From contig NZ_BDCF01000056.1 of NCBI RefSeq assembly GCF_001613365.1, forward strand, positions 1 to 55,222: 55,222 nt of DNA. The letters run 5' to 3'. Made by a program: the position numbers and the translations under genes. This document shows positions 8,325 through 18,873 of the stretch, in pieces. Position 1 is the stretch's first letter; every line of letters begins with the position of its first letter. The stretch comes from Nocardia xishanensis NBRC 101358 (GTDB lineage Bacteria > Actinomycetota > Actinomycetes > Mycobacteriales > Mycobacteriaceae). Below the pieces are notes generated by a model, which saw only the letters and a list, made by a program, of their open reading frames with translations, did no database searches and was not told where the DNA came from.

Positions 8325-8561
8325 TCAGCCGCCGGGGCGCAGCGCGATGTAGATCACCAAGACCGCGACGAAGGCGGCGAGCATGAGCAGGGTGGACACG
8401 CGCGGGCGGCCGAGGTGCACGGGAGTGCGCCGACGACCCAGCCACACCGATTCCACCACGGGATCCATCGGGCCGTGCGGCGCGAGAGCGGGTGTGTCGG
8501 GTGGCGGCGATCCACCGGACATGTCGGAGCTGCCCTCGGGCGGGTCATCACCGGGTGCCAT
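8325..8561 (-). CDS. Small single-span membrane protein
   Basis: 78 residues: a Pro-rich N-terminal half (about 1-35), a basic stretch GRRRTPVHLGRPR, then one transmembrane helix (STLLMLAAFVAVLVIYIAL) and a very short tail, suggesting a cytoplasmic N-terminus. Function is unknown. It lies 67 bp upstream of smpB on the same strand and may be transcribed with it. The helix and basic anchor argue that it is real; the start is uncertain. Confidence 0.55.
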   Translation of the reverse strand: MAPGDDPPEGSSDMSGGSPPPDTPALAPHGPMDPVVESVWLGRRRTPVHLGRPRVSTLLMLAAFVAVLVIYIALRPGG

Positions 8562-8649
8562 GCCTGCACGGTAATCGGCGGGGCGGAAAATTACCGGCGC
8601 AGGCCTCAGGCGTTGTGATTCGGTGATATGGGTCGTGTGGCCGCCGCGC

Positions 8650-9732
8650 CTATGCCAGGCGGCGGCCGAAGACCTCGGAGCCGACGCCGGTCGCCGGGTC
8701 CACGGTGATCACCCGCAGATCCACCGCGCTCGGGCTGAGGTCCATGACCATGAAGCCCAGCTGGTGATAGTTCTCGTAGAGCGCGGGCGTTCCGGCTCCG
8801 GCGGGCGTCAGGCGCGGTTCGGCGCCGACGGTTTTCGCCGCCGCGCCGGACACCAGCTGGCGGGTGCCCTTGGCCGCCGCGGTCGGCTCGAGCACCTGGA
8901 GCGAATGGTCGTGGCCGGAGAGGATGAAGTGGCACTTGCCCACCACGTGGTCCTCGAAGAACCGCCGCACATGGACGCCGTTGAGGGGTTCGATGGACAG
9001 GCCTTCGTAATTGCCCGCGTCGCCGTGCGGGCCGTTGTTCAGGTAGGGGTGGTGCGTGCACGCGATCTTCCACGGCGCGGGCGATTCGGCGATGGCCCGG
9101 TCCAGCCAGGCGCGCTGCGCGTTCATGAATTCACCGTCGACCGCCCAGTACGGCGCGAACAGCGGCGGCAGATACGCGGCCAGCGGGTTGAGGTCGAGCA
9201 CGAAGAACTCGACGACCGGCCGTTCCTCGGGCACCCGGACGGAGTAATAGCGGCTCGGCATCCACCAGCGCGGCGAGTTCGCGTGGTACTCGACCTCGTG
9301 GTTGCCGCGCAGCAGCCAGCCGCCGTCACCGCCGATGACCGAGCTGTTGTCGTGGTTGCCGAGCACCATCGCCCACGGGAAGTCCAGCCCGCTGTTCGGG
9401 TTCTCGAACTTCGTCGCGAACTGGGCGTCGTCACCGCTGTTCGGGCCGCTCTCGTAGATGTTGTCGCCGAGGCCGAGCGCCAGCGAGAACGGTTCGCGAG
9501 CATGGAACGCGCGGGCGGCGTCCGCGACCGCCCACTGGGTGCGCGTGCCGGTGCCCGCGTCGCCGGTGACGAGCACGCGCACCGCCGGATCAGCCGGGAG
9601 ACCGAACTTGGTGACCCCCGCGGCGACCGGAACCGCTTGGGCGGGCGTGAGACCAACCAGTGTCGCTCCCGCCGCGATTCCCGCGGCCCCCGCCAGTAGT
9701 TCCCGACGACCGATCCCCTGCGCACCACTCAT
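8650..9732 (-). CDS. Tat-exported metallophosphoesterase (acid phosphatase type)
   Basis: 360 residues from the ATG preceded by GGAGG at 5 bases. The N-terminus is a twin-arginine signal (GIGRRELLAGAAG, then a hydrophobic run to PAQA). The calcineurin-like metal-binding motifs follow in order: VTGDAGTG, GLGDNIYE, MVLGNHDN, then CTHHPYLNNG and LSGHDHSLQ. This order and spacing resemble purple/tartrate-resistant acid phosphatases. The enzyme probably hydrolyses phosphate esters outside the cytoplasmic membrane. It is read in the same direction as recQ upstream and smpB downstream, with modest gaps, so it may or may not share their transcript. Confidence 0.88.
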   Translation of the reverse strand: MSGAQGIGRRELLAGAAGIAAGATLVGLTPAQAVPVAAGVTKFGLPADPAVRVLVTGDAGTGTRTQWAVADAARAFHAREPFSLALGLGDNIYESGPNSGDDAQFATKFENPNSGLDFPWAMVLGNHDNSSVIGGDGGWLLRGNHEVEYHANSPRWWMPSRYYSVRVPEERPVVEFFVLDLNPLAAYLPPLFAPYWAVDGEFMNAQRAWLDRAIAESPAPWKIACTHHPYLNNGPHGDAGNYEGLSIEPLNGVHVRRFFEDHVVGKCHFILSGHDHSLQVLEPTAAAKGTRQLVSGAAAKTVGAEPRLTPAGAGTPALYENYHQLGFMVMDLSPSAVDLRVITVDPATGVGSEVFGRRLA

Positions 9733-9841
9733 GCCGACCTCCGCAACTCCGATATCCCGGACCATCCTGGCCCACGGCGGCGAGCGCGTCGATCTGAGGG
9801 GTCAACATTTCACAGTCCGTGCACCGGGAGGTGGAATCCGG

Positions 9842-11728
<1,887 letters not shown>

Positions 11729-11819
11729 CCTACGAGCGACCCCCGACCATCGCGCCGCTACATTGCGGTGGATCGGGCCGTATCGGCCGAGTTCTCCCCA
11801 TGGGGATGAACGACTTCTC

Positions 11820-11877
11820 GCGAGTGAGACGGCGCACCGACACCGGCCGTCCCGCCCGCGACCACCGTCTCACTCGC
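11820..11877 (-). terminator. Hairpin overlapping the ftsX stop codon
   Basis: Arms CCGTCTCACTCGC (11865-11877) and GCGAGTGAGACGG (11820-11832) are perfect complements over 13 bp, with a 32-base GC-rich loop. One arm contains the ftsX stop codon. It probably ends or attenuates the ftsEX transcript before recQ. There is no U-run. Confidence 0.5.
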
Positions 11878-12772
11878 GGACGTAGTACCGCAGGGTGCCG
11901 TAGGCCGCGACGGCCGCGACCAGGACGCCGACCGGCGCGATCGTCAACGCGACCGTGGCGATGTCGTCGCCGGTGATCCGCGGAAACACATTGCTGTCGA
12001 ACAGCGGCCCGAGCGCCCGGTCGATGACCAGCGGCCGGGCGATGAGCAGCCCGAGGATCGCCAGCGCCGAGCCCGCCACGGCCGCGACGACGGCCTCGAG
12101 CAGGAACGGCAGCTGGGTGTACCAGCGCGTCGCACCGACCAAACGCATGATGCCCACCTCGGTGCGCCTGGTGAACGCCGCGATCTGCATCATGTTGGCG
12201 ATCAGCAGCAGCGCCGCCAGCGCCATCACCACGGCCAGGCCGAAGGCCGCGTTGCGCAGACCGTCGAACAGCCGGAGCAGCCGGTCGACGAACTCGCGGT
12301 CGTTGGCGACGGTGCGCACGCCCTCTCGGGCGTGGTAGCGGTCGTAGATGCGCTCGTACTGGTCGCCATCGGTCATCTTGACCCGCATCGAGGCGGGCAG
12401 CGGCGTCTCCGAGATGTACTGCACCATTTCCGGCTGATCGGCGAAGAGTTTCTTCGCCTCCTCCAGCGCGGCGGCGCGATTGAGGAACTGGACGCTCACC
12501 ACGCCCGAGGTGTTCTTCATATCGGCCAGCAGCGAGCGACACGGATCGGTGGCGCAGTCCGGATCGTTGGCGGAGATGTTCTCGTCGAGATAGAAGCGCA
12601 CCTCGAGGCGGCCGGTGAAGTACTGCTCGGTCTTGTCTGCCATCCGCACGGAGAGCAGGCCGCCGCCGAGCATGGCCAGCGACACCGCGGTGGTCAGGAT
12701 CATCGCGACGGTCATCGTCACATTGCGACGCAGACCGGTGCCGACCTCGCTGAAAAGGAAACTCGCGCGCAT
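11870..12772 (-). CDS. ftsX: Cell division protein FtsX
   Basis: 300 residues with the ABC-3-like topology: one N-terminal helix (MTVAMILTTAVSLAMLGGGLL), a large extracellular domain (about 45-165) with the two cysteines of the CATDPC segment, and three C-terminal helices. RTEVGIMRLVGAT in the loop between helices is the typical coupling region. FtsX forms a complex with the FtsE ATPase that transmits ATP hydrolysis to extracellular peptidoglycan hydrolases at division. Its ATG overlaps the ftsE stop by one base (TAATG), indicating translational coupling. Confidence 0.95.
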   Translation of the reverse strand: MRASFLFSEVGTGLRRNVTMTVAMILTTAVSLAMLGGGLLSVRMADKTEQYFTGRLEVRFYLDENISANDPDCATDPCRSLLADMKNTSGVVSVQFLNRAAALEEAKKLFADQPEMVQYISETPLPASMRVKMTDGDQYERIYDRYHAREGVRTVANDREFVDRLLRLFDGLRNAAFGLAVVMALAALLLIANMMQIAAFTRRTEVGIMRLVGATRWYTQLPFLLEAVVAAVAGSALAILGLLIARPLVIDRALGPLFDSNVFPRITGDDIATVALTIAPVGVLVAAVAAYGTLRYYVRE

Positions 12773-13461
12773 TACCGATCTACTCCGTACACGCCGATCG
12801 CGTCGTCGCGCACCAGCCGGCCGCGGTCGAGCTCGACCACCCGCCTGCGCATCGAGTCGACGATGTGGTTGTCGTGGGTGGCCATCACCACCGTGGTTCC
12901 GGTGCGGTTGATGCGCTCGAGCAGCATCATGATGTCGCCGCTGGTATCAGGGTCCAGGTTGCCGGTCGGCTCGTCGGCCAGCAGCACCAGCGGCCGGTTC
13001 ACGAACGCGCGGGCGATGGCCACCCGCTGCTGCTCGCCACCGGACAACTCGCTGGGCAGCCGGTCGCCCTTGCCGCCGAGACCGACCATGTCCAGCACCT
13101 CGGGCACGGTGCGGTCGATGACCTGGCGACGCTTACCGATCACCTCGAGGGCGAACGCGACGTTCTCCTGGACCGTCTTCTGCTGCAACAACCGGAAGTC
13201 CTGGAAAACGCAGCCGATGCGCTGGCGCAGTTTCGGTACTTTCCGCCCGGGGAGCCGATCGACGCGGAAGTCCGCGACGCGGATCTCCCCGGCGGTCGGC
13301 GCCTCCTCCTTGAGGAGCAGACGCATGAAGGTCGACTTGCCTGAACCGGACGGTCCGATGATGAAGACGAACTCGCCCTTACCCACATCGACCGTGATGT
13401 TGTCCAGCGCGGGTCGCGTCGACGTCTTGTACGACTTGGTGACGTTCCGCATGGTGATCAC
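12772..13461 (-). CDS. ftsE: Cell division ATP-binding protein FtsE
   Basis: 229 residues from a GTG giving VITMRNVTKSYKTS, which matches the length and N-terminus of mycobacterial FtsE; an ATG three codons later is the alternative. Walker A is GPSGSGKST, the signature is LSGGEQQRVAIARA, Walker B is VLLADEPTGNLD, and the switch His lies in MATHDNHIV. CVFQDFRLL is typical of FtsE. It energises FtsX in division-site peptidoglycan remodelling. It overlaps ftsX by one base. There is no clear ribosome site before the GTG. Confidence 0.96.
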   Translation of the reverse strand: MITMRNVTKSYKTSTRPALDNITVDVGKGEFVFIIGPSGSGKSTFMRLLLKEEAPTAGEIRVADFRVDRLPGRKVPKLRQRIGCVFQDFRLLQQKTVQENVAFALEVIGKRRQVIDRTVPEVLDMVGLGGKGDRLPSELSGGEQQRVAIARAFVNRPLVLLADEPTGNLDPDTSGDIMMLLERINRTGTTVVMATHDNHIVDSMRRRVVELDRGRLVRDDAIGVYGVDR

Positions 13462-13580
13462 GGGGAGCCAGTGTAAGCGGCTGCCTCGCTTCCGCACGGC
13501 GGGGCGCAGGTTTGAGCGCGGACTCCCTCCGGTTGCAGCGACCGAGCAGCTAAACCCGAGCACCACCCCCGCGGCTCTGG

Positions 13581-13739
13581 CTACTGCCCGAACGGCTCCG
13601 CGTTCACCAGCGCGGGTACGGTGTTCACGACCTGGGTGATTCCCGTCGCAGCCGGTTGATCGGGCTTGACGAACAGGTACAACACGAATGTCGCGACCCA
13701 GGCGGCCCCCAGGATCGCGGTCGACTTACGTGGTTTCAC
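13581..13739 (-). CDS. Small single-span membrane protein coupled to the mscS-like gene
   Basis: 52 residues from a GTG that overlaps the end of the channel gene by 14 bases. The product starts MKPRKSTAILGAAWVATFVL, that is a basic N-terminus and one transmembrane helix, followed by a short outside segment ending PALVNAEPFGQ. The overlap implies coupled translation with the mechanosensitive channel gene. No function is recognised; a small partner subunit is possible but unproven. Confidence 0.6.
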   Translation of the reverse strand: MKPRKSTAILGAAWVATFVLYLFVKPDQPAATGITQVVNTVPALVNAEPFGQ

Positions 13740-14583
13740 TGATACCTTCCCGGCGCAAGGCCGCGGCCACTCGGACCCGCAGCTCACGTCCGACCTCGAA
13801 CTGCTTGCCTGGCAACGTTCGAGCAACCATTCGGATGTTCATCTGCTCCATCGTGAGGTCGTCCACGCCCATCACGGTGGGTTCGTCCAGCAACAGCGGC
13901 TCGAGCCTGCGGTCGCGGAACGCTTCGGCTCCTACCTTGTGCAAGATCTCGTTCACCCGGGTGATGTCGGCGCTGGCCGCCACCGGAACGTCGATCGCGG
14001 CGCGGGCCCAATCCTTGGACAGATTGGTCACTTTCACGATCTGCCCGTTCGGCACGGTGATCACCTCACCGTCCGCGTTGCGCAGCGTGGTGATCCGCAG
14101 CGTGACATCCTCGACCGTACCCTCTGCCATCTCCGCGGAGCCCGCCACGGCGATGCGAACTACGTCACCGAATCCGTACTGCCGCTCGGTGATCAGGAAG
14201 AACCCGGCCAGAATGTCCTGCACGATGCGCTGCGCGCCGAAACCGAGCGCGGCGCCGAGCACCGCGGCAGGCGCGACCAGTCCAGTCACCTGGAAGCCGA
14301 GGCGCTGCAACACCTCCATGCCGACCAGCACGTAGACGATGGTCAGCACCACCCAGGTGAGCACCTGGGCCAGCGCGTGCCGGTGTTTGGCCGCCTCGGT
14401 CCGCACGAGCGCGTCGCTGCTGCGGAAGCCGGCATCGATCTTGCTGGTGACCCGGTCGCGCACGAAAGTGGCGAACCGGCTGAACAGCATCGCTCCCAGG
14501 ATCAGCAGCACGATCTCCAGACCGCTGGATCGCAGCCAGGCCGTGGAATCCGCGGCGGACGCCGCCGCGATCACCTCGCCCAT
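13726..14583 (-). CDS. MscS-type mechanosensitive ion channel
   Basis: 285 residues with three membrane segments and the MscS beta domain. The pore-lining helix 3 is recognisable as the Ala/Gly-patterned stretch GLVAPAAVLGAALGFGAQ, followed by RIVQDILAGFFLI. The beta domain has VEDVTLRITTLRNADGE and VPNGQIVKVTN, both typical. The channel releases solutes on hypo-osmotic shock. The N-terminus is short (small-conductance single-core type). The gene lies between prfB and ftsE on the same strand, as in related genomes, and overlaps the small downstream gene. Confidence 0.93.
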   Translation of the reverse strand: MGEVIAAASAADSTAWLRSSGLEIVLLILGAMLFSRFATFVRDRVTSKIDAGFRSSDALVRTEAAKHRHALAQVLTWVVLTIVYVLVGMEVLQRLGFQVTGLVAPAAVLGAALGFGAQRIVQDILAGFFLITERQYGFGDVVRIAVAGSAEMAEGTVEDVTLRITTLRNADGEVITVPNGQIVKVTNLSKDWARAAIDVPVAASADITRVNEILHKVGAEAFRDRRLEPLLLDEPTVMGVDDLTMEQMNIRMVARTLPGKQFEVGRELRVRVAAALRREGISETT

Positions 14584-14685
14584 CCCGGTTGCCGTTTCAC
14601 ACCATCCGCAACACGCACGCCAGACAGGCTACAACGGAGTAACGAGCTCGGCCGCGCGTCGCATCGGAATGCCGCGCACCACAAA

Positions 14686-15804
14686 TCAATTCGCCTGCTG
14701 TTCGCGCATGCGCCACCGGATGCCGGACTCGATGAAACCGTCGATGTCACCGTCCAGCACCGCGGTCGGGTTGTTGACCTCGTGGCTGGTGCGCAGATCC
14801 TTGACCATCTGGTACGGGTGCAGCACGTAGGAACGCATCTGGTTGCCCCAGGACGCGCCCTCGTTGGTCTTCAGCGCGTCCATCTCGGCGCGCTCCTCCT
14901 GCCGCTTGCGCTCCAGCAGCTTGGCCTGCAGCACGCGCATGGCCGAGATCTTGTTCTGCAGCTGCGATTTCTCGTTCTGACAGGTCACGACGATGCCGGT
15001 CGGGATGTGTGTGATGCGCACCGCGGAGTCGGTGGTGTTGACACTCTGGCCACCGGGACCCGAGGAGCGGTACACGTCGACGCGGATCTCGGTCTCCGGC
15101 ACCTCGATGTGGTCGGTGGTCTCGACCACGGGAAGCACCTCGACCTCGGCGAACGAGGTCTGGCGGCGGCCCTGGTTGTCGAACGGGCTGATCCGCACCA
15201 GACGGTGGGTGCCCATCTCGACCGACAGGGTGCCGTAGGCGTAGGGAGTCTTCACGGCGAAGGTGGCGCTCTTGATGCCCTGACCTTCGGCGTAGGACGT
15301 GTCGTACACCTCGACCGGGTACTTGTGCCGGTCCGCCCAGCGGATGTACATGCGCATCAGCATCTCGGCCCAGTCGGCGGCGTCGTCGCCACCGGCGCCG
15401 GAGCGGATGTTGACCAGCGCCTCACGCTTGTCGTACTCGCCCGAGAGCAGGGTGCGGACCTCCATCGCCTCCACGTCGGCGTGTAGCGCGGCGCGTTCGG
15501 CGTCGGCCTCGGTGAGCGCCTGGGTGCGGGCCTCGCCCTCCTCGCCCTCGGCGAGTTCGTAGAGCACGGGCAGGTCCTCGAGCCGCTGGCGCAGCTCCTC
15601 GACCCGGCGCAGCTCGCCCTGCGCGTGGGACAACTGGCTGGTCACCTGCTGGGCGTGGTCCTGGTTGTTCCACAGCTCGGGATCGGCCGCCTGGTGCTCG
15701 AGCTCATCGATGCGGCGGCGCAGTTCCTCGATGTCGAGGACCGACTCGACCGTCTTCAGCGTGGCGTCGAGTTCGGCGAGATCAGCGGAAACGTCAGGAT
15801 GCAC
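14686..15804 (-). CDS. prfB: Peptide chain release factor 2
   Basis: 372 residues from a GTG giving MHPDVSADLAELDATLK, aligned with the mycobacterial start. The catalytic GGQ lies in SSGPGGQSVNTTDSA and the RF2 stop-codon tripeptide SPF in RISPFDNQGRRQ. It recognises UGA and UAA and releases the peptide. The frame is uninterrupted: there is no in-frame TGA in the first 40 codons and so no programmed frameshift of the E. coli kind. This is expected in actinobacteria. It is read toward mscS and ftsE. Confidence 0.97.
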   Translation of the reverse strand: MHPDVSADLAELDATLKTVESVLDIEELRRRIDELEHQAADPELWNNQDHAQQVTSQLSHAQGELRRVEELRQRLEDLPVLYELAEGEEGEARTQALTEADAERAALHADVEAMEVRTLLSGEYDKREALVNIRSGAGGDDAADWAEMLMRMYIRWADRHKYPVEVYDTSYAEGQGIKSATFAVKTPYAYGTLSVEMGTHRLVRISPFDNQGRRQTSFAEVEVLPVVETTDHIEVPETEIRVDVYRSSGPGGQSVNTTDSAVRITHIPTGIVVTCQNEKSQLQNKISAMRVLQAKLLERKRQEERAEMDALKTNEGASWGNQMRSYVLHPYQMVKDLRTSHEVNNPTAVLDGDIDGFIESGIRWRMREQQAN

Positions 15805-15870
15805 GATGTACTAGGCTACCGGCCCCGCCGAGGCGGGAAAACGCGCGCCCGCCGATTGCGGAGGGATTCC

Positions 15871-16728
15871 TCAGCCGGAGACCGCCCGCAGCTGCCCTGG
15901 GCGGCGGCCCGCCAGCTCGTCCAGCGCCGCGGCCGTTGCGTCGTCGGCCGGCAGGTGGACGACGAGCTGCTGGTCGTCGTCGGCGAACAGGTCGAGGGTT
16001 TCGTAGGCCAAGCGCAGTGCGCCCGCCGCCGGGTGGGCGAGCCGGGTGATGCCGGTGGCGGCGGGCAGGCTCGGCACACTCTCCACGCGCCGGGTGAACT
16101 CCTCGCCCGCGATCACGGTGAGTTCGTCGGCGAGCGCGGCGATGGCCGGGTCGGCGCGGAACGGGCCCTGCTTGAGGGCCGCGACCCGCTGATCGGCCAC
16201 GTCGTCCCAGTCGGGATAGACGGCACGGGCGCGCGGATCGGCGAAGACGAAGCGCGCGAGATTGGCCGGCGGGTCGTCGTCGAGCAGCCCGGTCGGGCCC
16301 ATCAACCTGCGGTAGCCCTCGGTGCAGGCGAGCACCTCGCCGAGCCGGTTGACCACGACCGCGGCCGCCGGGTCCAGATGATCGAGAACGGCGCGCACGG
16401 TCGGGCGCACCTGGCGCGTCGGCGACGCGCCGCCCATGCAGCTGAACCCGGGGTCGGCGGACTTGGTCAGGCGATGCAGATGGATGCGTTCGCTCGGCGT
16501 GAGCTGAAGCGCGTCGGCCAGCGCGGAAAGCACCGGCGGCGAGGGATGACGGTCGCGCCCCTGCTCCAGCCGGGTGATGTATTCGACGCTCACCCCGGCC
16601 ACGGTGGCCAGTTCGGCGCGGCGCAGGCCGGGCGTGCGCCTGCGCGGCCCCGCGGGCAGGCCGACCCGCGCCGGACTGACCGCCTCGCGCCTGCTCCGCA
16701 GAAACAGGCCAAGCTCGTTGTCGCTCAC
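15871..16728 (-). CDS. XRE-family regulator with MmyB-like ligand domain
   Basis: 285 residues from the GTG giving MSDNELGLFLRSRRE. Residues about 1-75 are a helix-turn-helix of the family (RRTPGLRREELA-like, here RTPGLRRAELATVAGVS, then YITRLEQGRD). The rest is the MmyB-like sensor domain, ending in LRLAYETLDLFADDDQQLVVHLP. These regulators typically repress a divergent oxidoreductase gene and bind a small ligand in the C-terminal domain. Here the divergent gene is a flavin reductase 144 bp away, with a palindrome between them. The ribosome site is poor; AAGG abuts the GTG. Confidence 0.87.
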   Translation of the reverse strand: MSDNELGLFLRSRREAVSPARVGLPAGPRRRTPGLRRAELATVAGVSVEYITRLEQGRDRHPSPPVLSALADALQLTPSERIHLHRLTKSADPGFSCMGGASPTRQVRPTVRAVLDHLDPAAAVVVNRLGEVLACTEGYRRLMGPTGLLDDDPPANLARFVFADPRARAVYPDWDDVADQRVAALKQGPFRADPAIAALADELTVIAGEEFTRRVESVPSLPAATGITRLAHPAAGALRLAYETLDLFADDDQQLVVHLPADDATAAALDELAGRRPGQLRAVSG

Positions 16729-16759
16729 CCTTCGAACGGTACAAGGACGGCCCCGACGC

Positions 16760-16786
16760 GAGAGTGGCCCTGGCACTACCACTCTC
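16760..16786. promoter_or_regulatory. Candidate operator between the MmyB-type regulator and flavin reductase
   Basis: Perfect 8-bp arms GAGAGTGG (16760-16767) and CCACTCTC (16779-16786) flank an 11-base spacer in the divergent intergenic space. Position and symmetry fit autoregulation and control of the reductase by the adjacent HTH protein. Confidence 0.6.
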
Positions 16787-16871
16787 CGCGCGGTCTACCA
16801 GCCCGACGCTCTCGCGCAGCAGATTGGGATGCGGCGGTCGCACCGGCCGCACTCGATCGAAGGAGAACACC

Positions 16872-17462
16872 ATGTCGTCACTCAAGCTCGCGGTGATCAT
16901 CGGCAGCGTCCGCGAGGGACGGTTCGGTTCGACGGTGGCCGCCTGGTTCGCCGAACAGGCCGCCCGGCACGGCGGCTTCGAGGTCGACGTGATCGATCTC
17001 GCCGACGCGGACCTGCCGCTCGCACTGCCCGCGATCCCGCCCGCCATGGAACCGAACCCGCCGCGCCCCGAGGGCATGGTCGATCTCAGCGCGCGACTGG
17101 CCGCCGCCGACGCGTTCGTCATCGTCACGCCCGACTACAACCGCAGCTACCCGGCCGCGCTGAAAGCCGCCATCGACTGGCACTTCACCCAGTGGGACGC
17201 CAAGACGATCGGATTCGTCGGATACAGCGGAGCAAGCGGCGGCCTGCTCGCGATCGAGCACCTGCGGCAGGTCTTCAACGAACTGAACGCGCACACGGTC
17301 CGCGAATACGTCTCGTTCCCGCGCTACTACCTGCTCTTCGACGAGGAGGGCCGGCTGCGCGAACCGAACGAGCCCGCGGCCGCGGCGCAGACGATGCTCG
17401 ACCGGTTGCACTGGTGGGCGGAGGCGCTTGCCGCCGCCCGGACGGCGTCGGTCGCCGCCTGA
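16872..17462 (+). CDS. NADPH-dependent FMN reductase family protein
   Basis: 196 residues; the ATG follows AGGAGA. Flavodoxin-like fold: the FMN phosphate loop is IIGSVREGRFGSTVAAW, and VTPDYNRSYPAALKAAIDW is the second conserved flavin-binding segment (usual form PEYN). Such enzymes pass electrons from NADPH through FMN to quinones, azo compounds or other acceptors. Divergent transcription from an MmyB-type regulator suggests induction by a redox-active or toxic compound. No membrane segment. Confidence 0.9.
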   Translation: MSSLKLAVIIGSVREGRFGSTVAAWFAEQAARHGGFEVDVIDLADADLPLALPAIPPAMEPNPPRPEGMVDLSARLAAADAFVIVTPDYNRSYPAALKAAIDWHFTQWDAKTIGFVGYSGASGGLLAIEHLRQVFNELNAHTVREYVSFPRYYLLFDEEGRLREPNEPAAAAQTMLDRLHWWAEALAAARTASVAA

Positions 17463-17527
17463 AGCGCTCGGCCGCGCGCGGGCTGTCGGCGGACCGCGTC
17501 CGGCTCTGTCCACTAGGGTTTGCTGAC

Positions 17528-18313
17528 GTGGCTGCTCACTCCTCTGACCTCGAGCTCGCGTTGCGGCTGGCCGACGCGGCCGACACGATCACCAAGGCGC
17601 GGTTCGGCGCGCTGGATCTGAAGGTCGACGCGAAGCCGGACCTGACGCCGGTCTCGGACGCCGACCTCGCGGTGGAGCGGGCGATCCGCCAGATGCTGAC
17701 GCACGAGCGGCCGGAGGACTCGGTGCTCGGCGAGGAGTTCGGCGGCGACGCGGAATTCCGCGGACGCCAGTGGGTGGTCGACCCGATCGACGGCACCAAG
17801 AACTTCGTACGCGGTGTGCCGATCTGGGCCAGCCTGATCGCGCTGCTGGAAGACGGCGTTCCGGTGGTGGGCGTGGTGAGCGCGCCCGCGCTGGCGCGGC
17901 GCTGGTGGGCGGCGGCGGGTTCGGGCGCGTGGACCACCTTCCATCCCGGTGCGCCCCACCCGATTTCGGTGTCCGCCGTCGCGGAGCTCGACTCGGCGAG
18001 CCTGGCTTTCTCCAGCCTCTCCGGCTGGCGCGAGCGCGGGATGCGCGAGGACTTCCTCGCGCTCACCGACGACGTGTGGCGGGTGCGCGGGTACGGCGAT
18101 TTCTTCAGCTACTGCTTGCTCGCCGAGGGCGCGGTCGACATCGCGACCGAACCCGAAGTGTCGCTGTGGGATCTGGCCGCCCTCGACATCCTGGTCCGCG
18201 AGGCGGGCGGCGTGTTCACGTCGCTGTCCGGGGCGCCGGGTCCGCACGGCGGCGACGCCGTCGCCAGCAACGGTCTGCTGCACGAGGCGGTGCTGTCCCG
18301 CTTCGCGCGCTAG
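17528..18313 (+). CDS. hisN: Histidinol-phosphatase (inositol monophosphatase family)
   Basis: 261 residues from a GTG giving MAAHSSDLELALRLADAAD. Metal-binding motifs of the family are complete: LGEEFGGD, WVVDPIDGTKNFVRG and SLWDLAALDILVREAGG. This form is the usual actinobacterial histidinol-phosphatase (HisN), which removes phosphate from L-histidinol phosphate in histidine biosynthesis; generic inositol phosphatase activity cannot be excluded from sequence. The stop overlaps the 3' end of the convergent acetyltransferase gene by four bases. Confidence 0.85.
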   Translation: MAAHSSDLELALRLADAADTITKARFGALDLKVDAKPDLTPVSDADLAVERAIRQMLTHERPEDSVLGEEFGGDAEFRGRQWVVDPIDGTKNFVRGVPIWASLIALLEDGVPVVGVVSAPALARRWWAAAGSGAWTTFHPGAPHPISVSAVAELDSASLAFSSLSGWRERGMREDFLALTDDVWRVRGYGDFFSYCLLAEGAVDIATEPEVSLWDLAALDILVREAGGVFTSLSGAPGPHGGDAVASNGLLHEAVLSRFAR

Positions 18314-18843
18314 AGCAGCTTCTCCATCAGCACCACGCGGTCGGTGCCGTGGAACTGCGGCGGCAGCGTCGTCTCCCGCAGCTCGGTGAAACCTTGTTCG
18401 GCGTAATACTTCCGGAGCGCCCGGTTGTCCGCGGCGGTATCGAGGCGCTGCCGGTCGAGCCCACGCGCGCGGGTGCGTTCGGCGCAGAACGCGAGCACCC
18501 GCGCGCCGAGGCCGTGACCGCGGTGGCCGGGCGCGACCATGAGTCCGTGCACGTACCCGGCCTCGATCTCGCCCTCGCCCCAGAAGTCGGGATCGCGCCA
18601 GACCAGCCGCACGGCCGCCACCACCTCGCCGGTCGGCTCACGTCGGACGTACCACTCGCCGCGGGTCGCCTCCCGCGCGAGAATCGCGACGGGATACTCA
18701 CCGGGTAGCCACTGCCTGATGCCGTTGGCCACCATCCAGCGCGCCAAGCCGTCGCGCAGGGCGATGAGGGGGGCGGCGTCGGCCGTGGTCGCCGGAACCA
18801 TGTCGAGGGGTTCGAGCGCGCGGGAATCCACCATGCCAGCCAA
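18310..18843 (-). CDS. GNAT-family N-acetyltransferase
   Basis: 177 residues; internal methionines at 4 and 15 are possible starts, and the second (MVPATTADAAPL) fits the family's usual N-terminus best. The acetyl-CoA motif A is GLMVAPGHRGHGLGARVL, with RKYYAEQGFTE as motif B. It transfers an acetyl group from acetyl-CoA to an unidentified amine. It converges on hisN with a four-base overlap and has its own promoter in the short gap before 18874. Confidence 0.87.
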   Translation of the reverse strand: MAGMVDSRALEPLDMVPATTADAAPLIALRDGLARWMVANGIRQWLPGEYPVAILAREATRGEWYVRREPTGEVVAAVRLVWRDPDFWGEGEIEAGYVHGLMVAPGHRGHGLGARVLAFCAERTRARGLDRQRLDTAADNRALRKYYAEQGFTELRETTLPPQFHGTDRVVLMEKLL

Positions 18844-18873
18844 CCTACTGCCGCCCGGGGCGCGTGTTCCCGG

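Noticed and set aside
14686..15804. Programmed frameshift in prfB
   Set aside because: The frame is continuous from the GTG, with no in-frame early TGA, as is normal in actinobacteria.
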